A stretch of 64,000 nucleotides of DNA. It comes from Gymnothorax reevesii. Taxonomy: Eukaryota; Chordata; Actinopteri; Anguilliformes; Muraenidae. A program made the position numbers and the translations under genes. The stretch is taken from assembly GCA_029721435.1 (NCBI GenBank), contig CM056573.1, positions 96,801,947 through 96,865,946 of the forward strand, in the 5' to 3' direction. Below the pieces are notes generated by a model, which worked only from the letters and a program-made list of their open reading frames with translations, did not search any database and was not told where the DNA came from. Positions 44,092 through 54,674 of this stretch are shown here, piece after piece. The first letter of the stretch is position 1; every line of letters begins with the position of its first letter.

Positions 44092-45288
44092 GGGGTCTAT
44101 TCTCCCATTAGCGCGTAAGTCCTTTTTTACGCGCTTTGAGTTAAGCGCTTTTGAGTTACGCGTATTCTCCCCCACGCGCTTCGATCACGCCCACAGCGCT
44201 TAACTTCAGAATGTAGGCGGCCTTATGAAAGAGGTGTGACTGATCCAAAAGAGAGGCAGACTCTGTACAAAGCTCATTGATTATGGCTATCAGTAAAACA
44301 TGGAAAAAGGATTTTCTGATTAACCATGAAAATGCAGTTGTGGTCCATGGAAAACGCAAACCAGACTTTAAATTTGAATATCGTGGGCTTGCTGATAAAA
44401 CCTCATAGCCTATCTCCAAACTGATAAGAAACAAAAACTCATATGTCCACTATTCTTACATGCAGAATTAAACATGTTTTATTTTATTTATATTTAAAAT
44501 TTATCAATTCATATATATTCTTTATATTATGTTTATTTATTTTCCTGTGAAGTTTATCATTTTGAAGATACGAGGTTTTATCAGCAGGCCCACGATATGC
44601 GGCTGTAAAAGTAGGCCTATGTGTGTCTGTGCCAATTACAAGAAGTAGGCTATTGCAGACATCTTTTATTTCTAATACTCTAGCCACCATGGCATTAAAG
44701 CTATGTCAACAAAGAAATTGCCGCGATAATGAAATAATAAATAGAGAATTTAGCGCTTCAACCAGCGTAATCAGAGCATTGAAAATGTGCCCCTCCTACA
44801 AAAGCCTGTTTGTTCCGTGGAAGTCAGGAAAGAAGCAGCGGAATGTTTTTGATTCCCTGACAGTGATAAATACATGTATGTCGCTGCAGAAACCTCGGCT
44901 CTGCTCTGAACAGGGCAATAAATACACATTGCTTCAAAGGTACTCGTTTGTTAACAAAATAAAGTGGGGAAACCTCTTTGAACTGAATCAAATTCCTCGT
45001 GCGATTCGTGTGCGCTGGAGCTGGAATCGATCAGATCAGAAAAATACGCATGCGGCTCCGCTCCAGGAGCCGGGTGAAAATCGCGTAGATGGAAACACTT
45101 CATATAAAGACAATGATACGCGATTTTTGACGTACCCGTGTCTGCACCGGCGCCTGACTTCAGCCGTATAAATGGAAACATAGCTTAATGCTGTGCCGAC
45201 GTCTACGGTCGAGGGGAGAATACGCGTAGGCTGAAAAGCACGTAGCTCTGCGCTTTTTTCGACTTACTCGCATGGGAGAATAGACCCC
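44092..45288. mobile_element. Nested Harbinger-like TIR element (1197 bp)
   Basis: Ends GGGGTCTATTCTCCCAT are inverted copies, flanked by ATA on both sides (44089-44091 and 45289-45291). A 3 bp duplication and a GGG start suggest PIF/Harbinger, although the usual duplication is TWA. Subterminal sequence is rich in GCGC/TTACGCG. Inside, ATATCGTGGGCTTGCTGATA (about 44371) recurs inverted near 44570-44605. Confidence 0.7.
44623..45171 (+). other. Unrecognised 182-codon open frame in the Harbinger-like element
   Basis: Uninterrupted frame starting MSVPITRSRLLQTSFISN, Ser/Lys/Asn-rich, with no catalytic or DNA-binding motif I recognise. It lies in an AT-richer part of the element. It could be a degraded accessory frame or chance; an overlapping 76-codon frame on the other strand is equally anonymous. 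Confidence 0.25.
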
Positions 45289-45419
45289 ATACAGAATGTG
45301 ACTGAGAAAATCGCGTTCACGCGAAAAAAAAAAAAACTTTCAAAAGGGCACTTGCTTTGTCCACAGGGCAAAGGGCAGGTGCTATAGCACCACCTACAGT
45401 CTATCTGTGCACGCCACTG

Positions 45420-45960
45420 CAGGGTACCATTCTCCTTCCATGGATTCCACTCTAGTACAAATGTTTCTGTTGACCTTTTTTGATTTTGAGATGCGTTGAG
45501 GTTGTTTCGCTCTCCGTTAATTATGACCTCTCACCACGCCAGCCTAAAGAACTTCTCATACTACTCCTCCGACTGCCTCATGTTCGAAATAAAGAGAAGC
45601 AAACCTGACCAGTTTGCAATTTCCCAGCCTATATTCCTGTTTCGCCTAGCCTCTGCCCTTAACCCATTTGAGCCAATATCGAACCACGACACCTCAAGGT
45701 ACAATAAGCACGCTTCTCCTCAAGACCCACTATTCACGACCAGAAACAGGGCTGTGGCCACTCTCCACTGGTTCTTCTACGATTCCATCATCTCTTAGTT
45801 AGAACCAACATTCCGCCCAAATACTTCTCTGGGCATTCCTTCCGCATCGATGCCGCCACCACAGCATCCAAGCGAGGAGTGCCGGACTGCCTGACCAAAA
45901 TCCTCAGCCTCTGGACATCGGACCGGTATGCAAGCTATATTCGCAACAGCGTTGATGACG
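45420..45960 (+). pseudogene. Tyrosine recombinase remnant, catalytic part
   Basis: After the hAT insertion the recombinase continues: a LTFFDFEM.R..E segment (first Arg region), SVNYDLSHHASLK-type sequence, the 45496-45798 frame with FEIKRSKPDQF (Lys of the beta-hairpin), then HSFRIDAATTASKRG (the H-x-x-R box) and LWTSDRYASYI with the nucleophilic Tyr. Several stops occur (for example at 45499 and 45799), so it is inactive, but the catalytic boxes are still readable. Confidence 0.83.
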
Positions 45961-46184
45961 TATGTGGAGCCAATCCCTCGCCAATCGACTAACACCTTTT
46001 GGGGGCTTGGGAGCCGCACCGACTCCGACAAGAGATGTGAGCCCCACCACTTGGGTACACCTAACATTCGCACAATCACAACTAAGTCCTACATCACATT
46101 CCCCCTCACTCCCTATCCACAGTTCCACCCAACACTCTCCTCCACTTTGAAAGTGGTCCAAAATTCATTAAAGGGAGTTCCCGA

Positions 46185-46678
46185 TGTGATGTGAATATAG
46201 GCCACTAGATGGCAGTATTTACCTTTTTTTTGTGAAGCCCAGACTGGAGCTATGTTTGGACATGTTCTCGGCATGTCTGGGGCAAGTCCCAGAAAAAAAA
46301 AAAGAGGTCTAAATGTGGGTGGGTCTGCAAAAGAGTATATAAGGAGTAGAATTGAGACAGTAAAGTAGTAGGAGAAATTGCAAGGAGAAGGATACATGTG
46401 ACCAGACCTGTCATTCTGTTTAAGATCTGTGAAGCTTATAGTGGATTTTTGCCTGTGTTAGAGCATTTTCCTCACCCAGGACATCACCAAGCAACCCACC
46501 AAAGGGACTGTTAATATTTCTGTTTTTGTATATAATCAATCTTGGTCATTAGATTAGTCCGTAGATTAGTTAGTTGTTAGTTGTTTTTATTAATTAAATG
46601 TTTTTGAGTTTTAAAATTGTGTCTGTCATCCCTTGCTGTTGTGGATGTTGTAAATGTAATAACAAATTGGGGCCAACA
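46185..46678 (+). mobile_element. Solo LTR of the Gmr1-like family (younger copy)
   Basis: 494 bp, TGTGATGTGAATATAGG to GGGGCCAACA, flanked by a 4 bp duplication CCGA (46181-46184 and 46679-46682). It retains the CTCF-like CCACTAGATGGCAG (46202-46215) and TATATAAGG (46336-46344). It is closer to the full-length LTRs than the copy at 3292 and splits the A2 repeat of the Ngaro-like element. Confidence 0.93.
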
Positions 46679-47005
46679 CCGATAAAGAAGTTTAATGAAC
46701 AAGGCCACTCCCAACGCTGCTCCCTATTTGTCCTTACGCCTATAAATACCTCCTACATTCCCACAAACCCCGCATATCTCGTTTCTACGTCGCACCCTCC
46801 CTTCCCTCTTCAAAAAGGAAGCAAGAAACAGCCACCAACTGGGACCCCGGGGGGCTTAGGAGCCACAAGTGCTCTGATAAGAGATGCGAGCCCCACCCTG
46901 AGTCTCGCCACCCGGGGATGCCCAATGTTCTCACAATCACAACTAAGTCCTACATCACATTTGCCCCACTCCCTATCCACAGTTCCACCCAACACTTTGA
47001 GAGCC

Positions 47006-48189
47006 CTGAGAGTCCATGCGCCAGTACGCACATGCACTCAAAAGGCAGAACAATATTATTGCCAAACTGGTTTATTCGTGGAAATTTTGAAATATTTATC
47101 AACTAAATATTCAACAGATGTTATCAAAGTTATTTTTACACCTTGCCGGCTGACTTTTCACATCTTGATGAAACATTTCTAGATGAGTCATTGGACATAC
47201 TTCAGTAGGTGAGTCACTGAACTACTGTGCAGCTTACGGTTGTATATGCTCGCATTTTGAGCATACACCTTTGAGCATACACCATTGCAACACAGTTTTT
47301 GTATATGCATTTGCTGGGGTATTGGTTGTGATTGCTGTGTTTACTTTATCTGTGTTCTGGCAGCAAGACTTAATGTATAGCTGCGCTCACTGCTGCGCTC
47401 ATTCACTACACCGGTTACTTTTTGATATTATCATTACAGTTGTCCACTAAATATTCCACAGTCCTTTTCAAAGTAGTCTTCGAAAGAATCCACGCGCCAT
47501 TACGCACAGGTACTAAAAAAAGTACAGCAGCACAATGCGGCTGTTAGGATGCGTGATGTGCTTTGTTTACTCACTCATCAAGTCTGCAATGAGGCCCCAT
47601 GGGCATTGTTCATCCAAACAGTTCAGTGGACTAAAGCGCTGTGCTATAATGTAGGAAATCAGGGTTCAAAACTTGGTGCCATGTAAGAATTTTCTCAGTA
47701 GCGGAAGCATATCGGGGTGTTTGTTACTTTTTGTACTTTTTACCATTTTTAACTTTATCTTTGTACTTTGTAATTTATTATTTTTTTTATTTGCTTGATT
47801 GATTGAAAAAAATTCTGCTCCAGTGTAGTTAAACTTCACTTCCTTTGTATGTATTTTCTCTGAATGGGAAAATGTATTAAACTGATTGCAAAAAAAAAAA
47901 AAAATTTAAAAAAAAATTGAAAAAAACAAAATGGTTGTAATTAGATGGAATGTATGCCTGTAGTTGATATATAAGTGAGATGAAATGAGTTTTATAATTT
48001 CGTACCTGAGAAATCTCAAATGGAAAACAATGCCCAAAAAGATGCCCTAATTGCCAATCTGGAGAGCCACCTAGACATTACTGAACTTTCATGAACTCTG
48101 GACCACTTCCAAAGTGGAGGAAAGAATTCGGTGGAAGGATGGACAGGGGATCGGGGCGAAGGCGATGTTGTATCGACTTGGTCTGTGTT
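47006..48189. other. No gene seen; possible tRNA-type SINE at 47600-47700
   Basis: CAGTGGACTAAAGCGCTGTG (about 47626-47645) followed by GGTTCAAAACTTGG (47663-47676) has the spacing of A and B boxes of a tRNA-derived SINE head, but no tail was identified. TCAACTAAATATTCAACAG near 47098 and TCCACTAAATATTCCACAG near 47441 form a degenerate direct repeat. An A-rich run lies at 47891-47925. Confidence 0.42.
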
Positions 48190-49030
48190 TGTGCGAACAT
48201 TGGGAGCCCCAGGTAGCGAGGCTCCCGAGACACTCCCACGTCACCCCCTGCTCACAAGGCTCCACTGGCTCCCTGTTGCCGCTCGCATCAAATTCAAGAC
48301 TCTGGTGCTAGCCTACCAGGGAGTCAAGAAAACAGCTCCAGCATACATCCAGAGTTTGTTCAGACCTTACATCCCTGCCAGAGCACTCCGCTCTGCTACC
48401 TCTGGTCGCCTGGCTCCTCCCCTCTCCGATCCTCCCCTTCCTGCTCAAGGCTGCTGTCTGTCCTGGTACCTCGTTAGTGGAATGATCTACCTATCGAGGT
48501 CAGAACAGCAGAATCCTTGAGCATCTTCAAGCGCCGCCTGAAAACCCACCTCTTCAGGCTCCACCTCTCCCCTACTCCACTGCCTTGAATCCTGTTCCTA
48601 ATTCCCTTGATTTGTTGCCCTTTCATGATCTTGTTGCACTTAATTTTGTTTACTTTATTTCCAAATGTTGTTACCGCTTAATTTGGTTGCCCTTCATTTT
48701 GTTGCACCCCATTTTGTTGTTGGTTTACTTCATGTTCCTGCCCCTTTGTTACAGTTGACCTGTTACCCTTTTGTTGCACTTATTTTATTTTAGTGCCCTT
48801 TTTGCACTTGACTTTGCTCTTGCCCTTGTTGCCATTTTGTTCACTTTCCCTTGCCCTTTTGTTATTGGTTTAGATCTGTAACAATCAGTAACGATGGAAA
48901 GTGTTCTGTCACTTACTGTTAGCACTTGTACTTTTCTCCTAGGAGCTCTGCACTTTTGTACTGATCTTGTGCACTTTTATACGTCGCTCTGGGTAACAGC
49001 GTCTGCTAAGAACCTGTAATGTACTGTATG
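48190..49030 (+). pseudogene. L2-type LINE, 3' end
   Basis: RT C-terminal signature PLLTRLHWLPVAARIKFKTLVLAYQ, APAYIQSLFRPYIPARALRSATSGRLAPP, then a frame-shifted WNDLPIEVRTAESLSIFKRRLKTHLFRLHLSP segment. A T-rich 3' UTR follows, ending TCGCTCTGGGTAACAGCGTC..CTAAGAACCTGTAATG with short TGTA(A)TG repeats. This is the standard 3' end of fish L2 elements. 5' truncated; frames broken. Confidence 0.9.
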
Positions 49031-49031
49031 T

Positions 49032-49253
49032 AATGTCTCTCGTCGGAGCCCATGTAGGCTCCTAAGCCCCCCAGGGTCCCAGGTGGTGGCTGTTTCTTGC
49101 TTCCCTCTTGGAGAGAGGAAGGGAGGGAGGGACGTAGAATCGAGACGAGCGGGGATTATAGGAATGAAGGCGGTATATATAGGCCTGCGGATGAATAGGA
49201 AGGCGCATTGGGAGTGGTCTTTTTCATTAACCTTTGTTATCGGGAACACCCTA
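49032..49253 (-). repeat. Fragment of the Ngaro-like A repeat, inverted
   Basis: Minus strand reads AGGGTGTTCCCGATAACAAA, CCACTCCCAATGCG, TATATATACCGCC, AGGAAGCAAGAAACAGCCAC, GGGACCCTGGGGGGCTTAGG, matching 46679-46870. It is another copy or a solo repeat of the same retrotransposon family, directly abutting the L2 3' end. Confidence 0.78.
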
Positions 49254-52200
49254 TAACCTCTCCAATTTGGCTCTGATTTACTTGATTAGAAAAAAATTTG
49301 GCACAGATAATGGTGAGATTTTGTATTTCAATTTTTTTTTGAGGTTTCAGACTGCAGCTACATAATATCAAAAGGGGTATTCTGCATATTTTGTTACACG
49401 GAAATGAAATCTTTCATGAATTCTGTGTTCCATGTTCATCTACTCTGACTCAGTGACATATTTATAGTGATTTTTACACCACTACAAAAACCCCTAAGGT
49501 GTCCCCTTTATTATGATATAAAAATTATTTGAATAGACCAAGTGGTTGCAGAGATATACTCATTTAGTTCTGGGTATTTCATTTTTTAGCATCTTCTGAG
49601 CCAGAGGCTCAGGGTTGACGTGGTCAACTTGAATATATTCCAAATTGAAGCCTTTCCATGATTGGTCACCCTCCATGGTGTATATATTGTTACATTTTTA
49701 TGGAATAAGGCCTAGGGGGAGGAATAAGAATTCACTTCATGAAAAACAGGGCATGCCTATAATCTGTGGGCTAATCTAGGCAGCAGCCACATTGCTAACA
49801 CCAGACTGTCTTTGGGTAAAGTTCACATGCATTTATAAGTGAATATCATCACGACTGCCTTTCATTGGCCAACAGAGCTTTGACCTTCTGGTGTTTGGAG
49901 AGCTCACCATGACTTCACTGTTAAGGTGCAAACTGATAATTTGAGTTAAATACCAAAGAGTCACGGGCCTCTAATAAATTATTCTTAGATACAGTAAAAA
50001 AAATCAACAGAGCAGTGTAGGTTATGAACTCTTCAATATAAATATTTTCCCGCAAGTTCAACATATTGCTATTGCATGACAATCAATAATACACGGCACA
50101 TTTCAGTTGGGTTTGCTACATAGCAAATGCATTGTGAACATCATAATTCATTAGGCAGAGACAGATTTTGATTCTGTGCTCTATCACCTGAGTTTCAAAG
50201 CATACAATTGCAATGAGGTTGAAGCCCCCTTACAAGTTGCGTGTTTTTCTCCATTTTTAGTTCTTTCATCTGAAGGTCTCGACTGAATAACTTAAATTTA
50301 AAAGTCATTATTATTATAATTAAAAAATAAAAATACATCATGGGATTGCTGTTTTGATGGGGCTATGAGCTCTACTGAGTGCCAGTAAAGTTTGATAGTG
50401 GTTTCCGAATTTCCAAAATTATTAATTATTTGTTTTAAAGACTGTTTCTTGCTTGAATAATGATTCTGAGAGTGGTATAACATTGCTTTTATCTGGTGAT
50501 TGTACTCCCAAATAAATTATAATCAACATAATTATCAACAACAGTCAAAAAACAGTGGTCAGCTTTAGCTGTTAAAAATGTTTCCTGGTCTAATTAATAG
50601 TTTACGGCAGATGCTGAAAACATAGCTTCAGTTTTCTTTGTCATACAGCTTCATTGCTGTCAGGAAAGGCCAAAACCAAATCTAGGTCCAAAGAAGATAA
50701 CCCGTTAGCAAATCATTTTGTCAGTGAGAAATTATTAGTTTAGTTTGCAGGCACGCATTGTGTGTACGTTATCAAACAAAATATGAGGCAGCCATGGCCT
50801 GCAGGGTTTCCTCATTAAGCTTTGGGAAGAAACATCTTTTTATGTTTAAAAAGAGCGAGGGAGAAGTGCCACACTAATATACCATGGTTGGAACACTACT
50901 CTGTCATCAGCATATAAAATGTTAGAGAATTTTAATCTGATAAAATGAATTACCTTTTTTAATATTAGCTCTAAAAAGAATCACCAGTTCTGAGCTGAAA
51001 TTTAATGGCTGTATGGTTGTTCTTATCAGACTGTCAGAGGCAACTGGTTGCCAGAGATTTAAAAGGTGTCAGAATTTTTATTTTTATTCTTCTGCAGACA
51101 CAAAATTACCTCTCATATATACCTCCTCAAGCATAACAACTCAAATTCAATCAACACTAGATCTTGTGAGCATAATTTTCTGTTCTTCGTGAAACGTTAG
51201 CTAGCTCACCAATTACAAACATGACTGAACAAATGCAAACGGTCTTGTTCCTGACATGCACACTTGTTATTGATTAGGCTCTTCAGTGTGCCACTTGATG
51301 TGCCTCCGAGGATGTCAGTGACACCACAAGGCCAGTGCAGGGGTGCGTAAACGCATTCTGCAAACAAAATGGCATCATGAGCGGTCATAGCCTGTCTACT
51401 GCCACCACGCAAACTTCACCAGTTTTTGCTCGATTGCTCCTTGGGGCTTCCAAAAGGACATTATCCAACCTCAGTTGACTATCACAAACAGACAAAAGTG
51501 CAGTCCAAGCTTAAAGGCCATCTTGAGTACTTAATGTTTATGTTCTCAGATGGCATCTCATGGGATACCCCACGTGCTTCCACTACCTATCAACAGCAGC
51601 TACAGTAGATCTCATTTATATTCAAGGCATCATTATGAAGCGCCCGCAGATCATGCCTGCACCTAATTCACAGTGATGTCCTTCCTAAGGCTAAGGTATG
51701 ATCACAGAATCACAGTTAGAGGTGCAAGTCTCAATTTATTGTGAGCAAAATATAAAGGGATTTGACTCATGTTATCTACACATTAATAACCAACAGTGCC
51801 TACCCATGAAATGGCTTTATGACGGCATTGTACTATGTAATAGAGCCTTAATTCAGATAGTTGGAACAAATGTTTTGTTTGTCCTGAGGGCAGCCGAATA
51901 TCATCAATGTGATCTGCTTGTTGACTATTCCTGCTGATATGCTGCGAACACCTCTGGCTTTAATGTGCAAGCACCAATATGCATGTTGTATGGGCCCCCA
52001 TATACACCACAAAAGGCATTTTGATTTCCTCTTGAAAACAAACAACCCAATATTGCATGCAGCCATTTTGCATGACACCCATGAAACTGTGAAATCATCT
52101 GACAAACTGTGCCAAAAGAAACACAACCCTGAATGAAGTAAGCCTTTGAAAAATACTCTAATGACAAGGAACCCAGGGGAAAGGGCCTGTTTTTCTTGAA

Positions 52201-52674
52201 AAAGAGGTGAATTTAAACAACGGCAGGATTCACAGCTACAGATTCCATGAACCATTAATATTGAGACCACTATCTTACACCCAGCGTACAGAGTAACGCA
52301 AATGTTTTTGCTGTTCCAGAAACCATTCTCTCATCCAGCATCCAGTCTGCCTAGGTGGGGAATGCATTTTCACTAAATTGAACGCCCATGGGTGTGTTGG
52401 TCTTAAAATGTGTGTCCTGGCATGGATCTATCTTGAAGTCACATAAAGCACTTGTGCAATTGACCAACAAAAACCTGGTCTAAAGTCAACTGTCAGTTTT
52501 TAACTGCTATTTTAAGATGGCGATACATCAATGGCGAGTGCGATATTTCGCACGCCCCTGCAACTGAGTGCCCAATCACTGAATGCTCTGATTTACTTAA
52601 ACTGTGAGGAAACCTAGTCTCTTAAAATTCAGGTGATTTGCGATTCAGCCCGCCAGATCACAAATTTAGGTTTT
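49254..52674. other. No gene seen
   Basis: 3.4 kb of AT-rich, unique-looking sequence. Frames of up to 140 codons (51848-52270 minus) lack any recognisable domain and are probably chance. No TIR, LTR or LINE tail found by eye. Introns, UTR or regulatory sequence of a neighbouring gene are possible but cannot be shown. Confidence 0.45.
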
Positions 52675-53740
52675 CACAAACTACTTCTGTAGCTCTGTGG
52701 ACATTTCATCGCGATGGGCCAGAGGGATGTGGCCAAGGGGCTGAATGACTGGCTGCACCTCGGGATTGAGAAGGGGCTGGTGGCTGAAGGCTGGGGAAAC
52801 TTAGAAGATTGAAGATCCCACCTCATCCCGCAGTGTGAAGTTCGAGGCTGAAAGTAAATCCAAGGTTGGCGCCATGGCGTGACACTAGGAAACTGAAGAG
52901 GGCAAGGTCTTGGTACTATACCAGACCTTTGTGCTAAGTGAGCCAACCAGTTCAATTCTTGAGTGGCCGTAGCCGCGTAGCACTGCAGAGGGCAAGGTAA
53001 GTGTCCCCTGTGGGAAGCACCGTTGAATGGTAGATAGGCTCAGCAGGGAGCCTGCAGCCCCTGTGATCAGTAACAGTGGCACATCCACACCATGCAGCAA
53101 CACTGTGCATGTTTGAATGGCATGTTGGTAGCCTTCACAGCATGGATGGAGTGGATAACCGTGGGTGAGGCGCACTGCCCTGGGTTGGTGGCTGGGGCTG
53201 AGCAGCAGACCCTGGCAAAGTGGTTTCTCTTCCTGCAGCGCTGACATGTCTGCCCCCTTGCTGGACAGTCCTTGGCCCCAGTGGCATGTGCTGAGGAACA
53301 ACAATTACCACAGCTCTAATGTGTGGGTAGGTGCTGGGGCCATACATAATTCACATTGGAGTCGTTGCGGAGTGCTACTGGGCTGGGTGACCTAGTGGGG
53401 AGTTCTTGTTGCGAGGCTAGGTTGAGTGGGGGCGGGGCTGTGAGGCAAATCCCATGGCAGACTCAACTTGGAAGGCAATCTCTACAGCTGTGGTGAGCGT
53501 CAAGTCGTCAGGGGCTGTTATCAGCCGTTCTCTTATTTTGGGATTGTTTTTGTCTTCAGCGAATTGATCTCTTATCATGTTGTCCTGTAATGTGCTGAAC
53601 TTGCATGGACTCGCTAAGCACCACAATTCGGCCATGTCCTGATGCAATGACATAGGGGGAGGTGGTGGGAGTAGAAATTCCATCCTCGTCGCCAATGTTA
53701 CATATGGAAAAATAACCACTGCGGGACATGGAGCTACTGC
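52675..53740 (-). pseudogene. Ty3/Gypsy gag-protease remnant
   Basis: Minus strand, in order: MEFLLPPPPP and CKFSTLQDNMIRDQFAED, NNPKIRERLI, LTTAVEIAFQVESA (gag C-terminal part, 53440-53720), a zinc-knuckle piece CQRCRKRNHF (about 53230-53260), then VLLHGVDVPLLLITGAAGSL (about 53045-53100) where the protease DTG is ITG, and finally a PVIQPLGHIPLA segment just before RT (about 52690-52760). RT itself is missing. The frame shifts several times and the catalytic Asp is lost. Confidence 0.82.
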
Positions 53741-53794
53741 ATGCTAGAACTATTTACTTATCACAGTGATTCTTCACTCAATAACCAGCAGAAG

Positions 53795-53955
53795 TGAGAT
53801 ACGGCCATCACTGCACTGGGGATTATTCCATTTGAGGGAAGATAGCAACCAACTGGCCCGCTAACACCTCTTCTAGCAACAAGTTATTTTCAACTGATTT
53901 TCCGCAGTGGTCTCCCATCCAAGTACTAAACAAGCCCACACCTGCTTAGCTTCAG
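53795..53955 (-). mobile_element. 5S-rRNA-derived SINE
   Basis: Minus strand reads GAAGCTAAGCAGG, GGGCTTGTTTAGTACTTGG and ATGGGAGACC (53908-53955), almost the 5S rRNA internal promoter (A box, intermediate element, C box). The body that follows (TTGCTAGAAGAGGTGTTAGC, GGGCCAG, AGTGCAGTGATGGCCG) is not 5S rRNA but resembles the body of 5S-headed fish SINEs. The 5' third of 5S rRNA is absent or unrecognisable, so this is not an rRNA gene. Confidence 0.8.
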
Positions 53956-54424
53956 CCATGCAGCTGGAGTGGTGCTATTGCCGCTGGGGTCATCACTAGA
54001 ACCAGGACTTACTTCATAATCAATCTCTTATATCAGACATCAGACTCACTCAGTGTGCTAACTACTCACAAAAACTTCCCTCTCTAAGAGGTTTTGATTG
54101 AATCGTTCACTTAGTTTAGTGTAAACCTTTATTAACTCAGTCGATAACAATTCCCTGGAATAAATTTTTTAAATTCATCAGTCTGCTAGGAATAAGGCAG
54201 TGTGAGGTATTGGAACAGAGTAGTGAAAATTACATGAACTAGGCACAAACAATGACAACTTGTCAAATTGCTTTGCATTTATAAGGAGTTACCAGTGCCG
54301 AGTGAATGAAGAAACCTGGACCACAGGAGTATTGCTGTATTCAGTGGTTCAGAGTTCCAACTCCTATACTATGGTGCAAATAATTAAATCAAAGTGTTCA
54401 GACCAAAATACTGAGGTGTATATA
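53956..54424. other. No gene seen
   Basis: Unassigned sequence between the 5S-type SINE and the next MITE. Confidence 0.4.
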
Positions 54425-54674
54425 TGAAGAGTTTGGTTCCAAAATGCAATATATCCATTTTAGTCATTTTGAGTAAATCAGCTTTTTCTATGTTGGCGCC
54501 TATTGCATTTCATAGAAAAACACAAACTTTGACCATGAAAAAATACACCATATAGTATGCATTTCTAATGACAGGTTTTTGCACCATGTGTAAGAAGTGC
54601 AGGACTATTGCTCGATGCTATTATCTCAATTTTTGTAATTTTGGCACTTACAGCGTTTTGGAACCAAACTCTTC
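54425..54674. mobile_element. Short MITE with TGAAGAGTTTGGTTCCAAAA ends
   Basis: TGAAGAGTTTGGTTCCAAAA at 54425 is repeated inverted at 54655-54674, flanked by TATA/TATA, consistent with a TA-type duplication. About 250 bp, non-coding. The 81-codon frame across the right half is not a recognised protein. Confidence 0.8.

Larger units (their letters stand above)
43851..45419. mobile_element. hAT-type non-autonomous element (1569 bp)
   Basis: Perfect 14 bp TIR CAGTGGCGTGCACA and 8 bp target duplication CAGGGTAC (43843-43850 and 45420-45427) define it exactly. No hAT transposase. It contains a (T)n tract, GT-rich sequence and a second TIR element at 44092-45288, which supplies most of its length; without that the hAT copy is only about 370 bp. 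Confidence 0.92.
42190..47005 (+). mobile_element. Ngaro/DIRS-type tyrosine-recombinase retrotransposon, decayed and interrupted
   Basis: Gag-like frame (42560-43020), RT (43180-43440), tyrosine recombinase in two pieces (43500-43850 and 45420-45960) and then split repeats: a stretch at 45985-46140 recurs directly at about 46850-47000, with an intervening unit (46141-46184 plus 46679-46849) that is found again inverted at 49032-49253. This B1-A2-B2 layout fits Ngaro elements. The 5' A1 repeat is not visible. Insertions at 43851-45419 (hAT) and 46185-46678 (solo LTR) split it. All coding parts carry stops or shifts. Confidence 0.78.

Noticed and set aside
47626..47676. tRNA gene or certain SINE
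   Set aside because: A- and B-box-like words are present, but no cloverleaf and no recognisable SINE tail; kept only as a possibility.
51848..52270. 140-codon minus-strand frame as a gene
   Set aside because: No domain, no conserved pattern, overlaps other short frames on both strands; probably chance.
53908..53955. 5S rRNA gene on the minus strand
   Set aside because: Only the internal promoter part matches; the 5' and 3' parts of 5S rRNA are missing and a SINE body follows.
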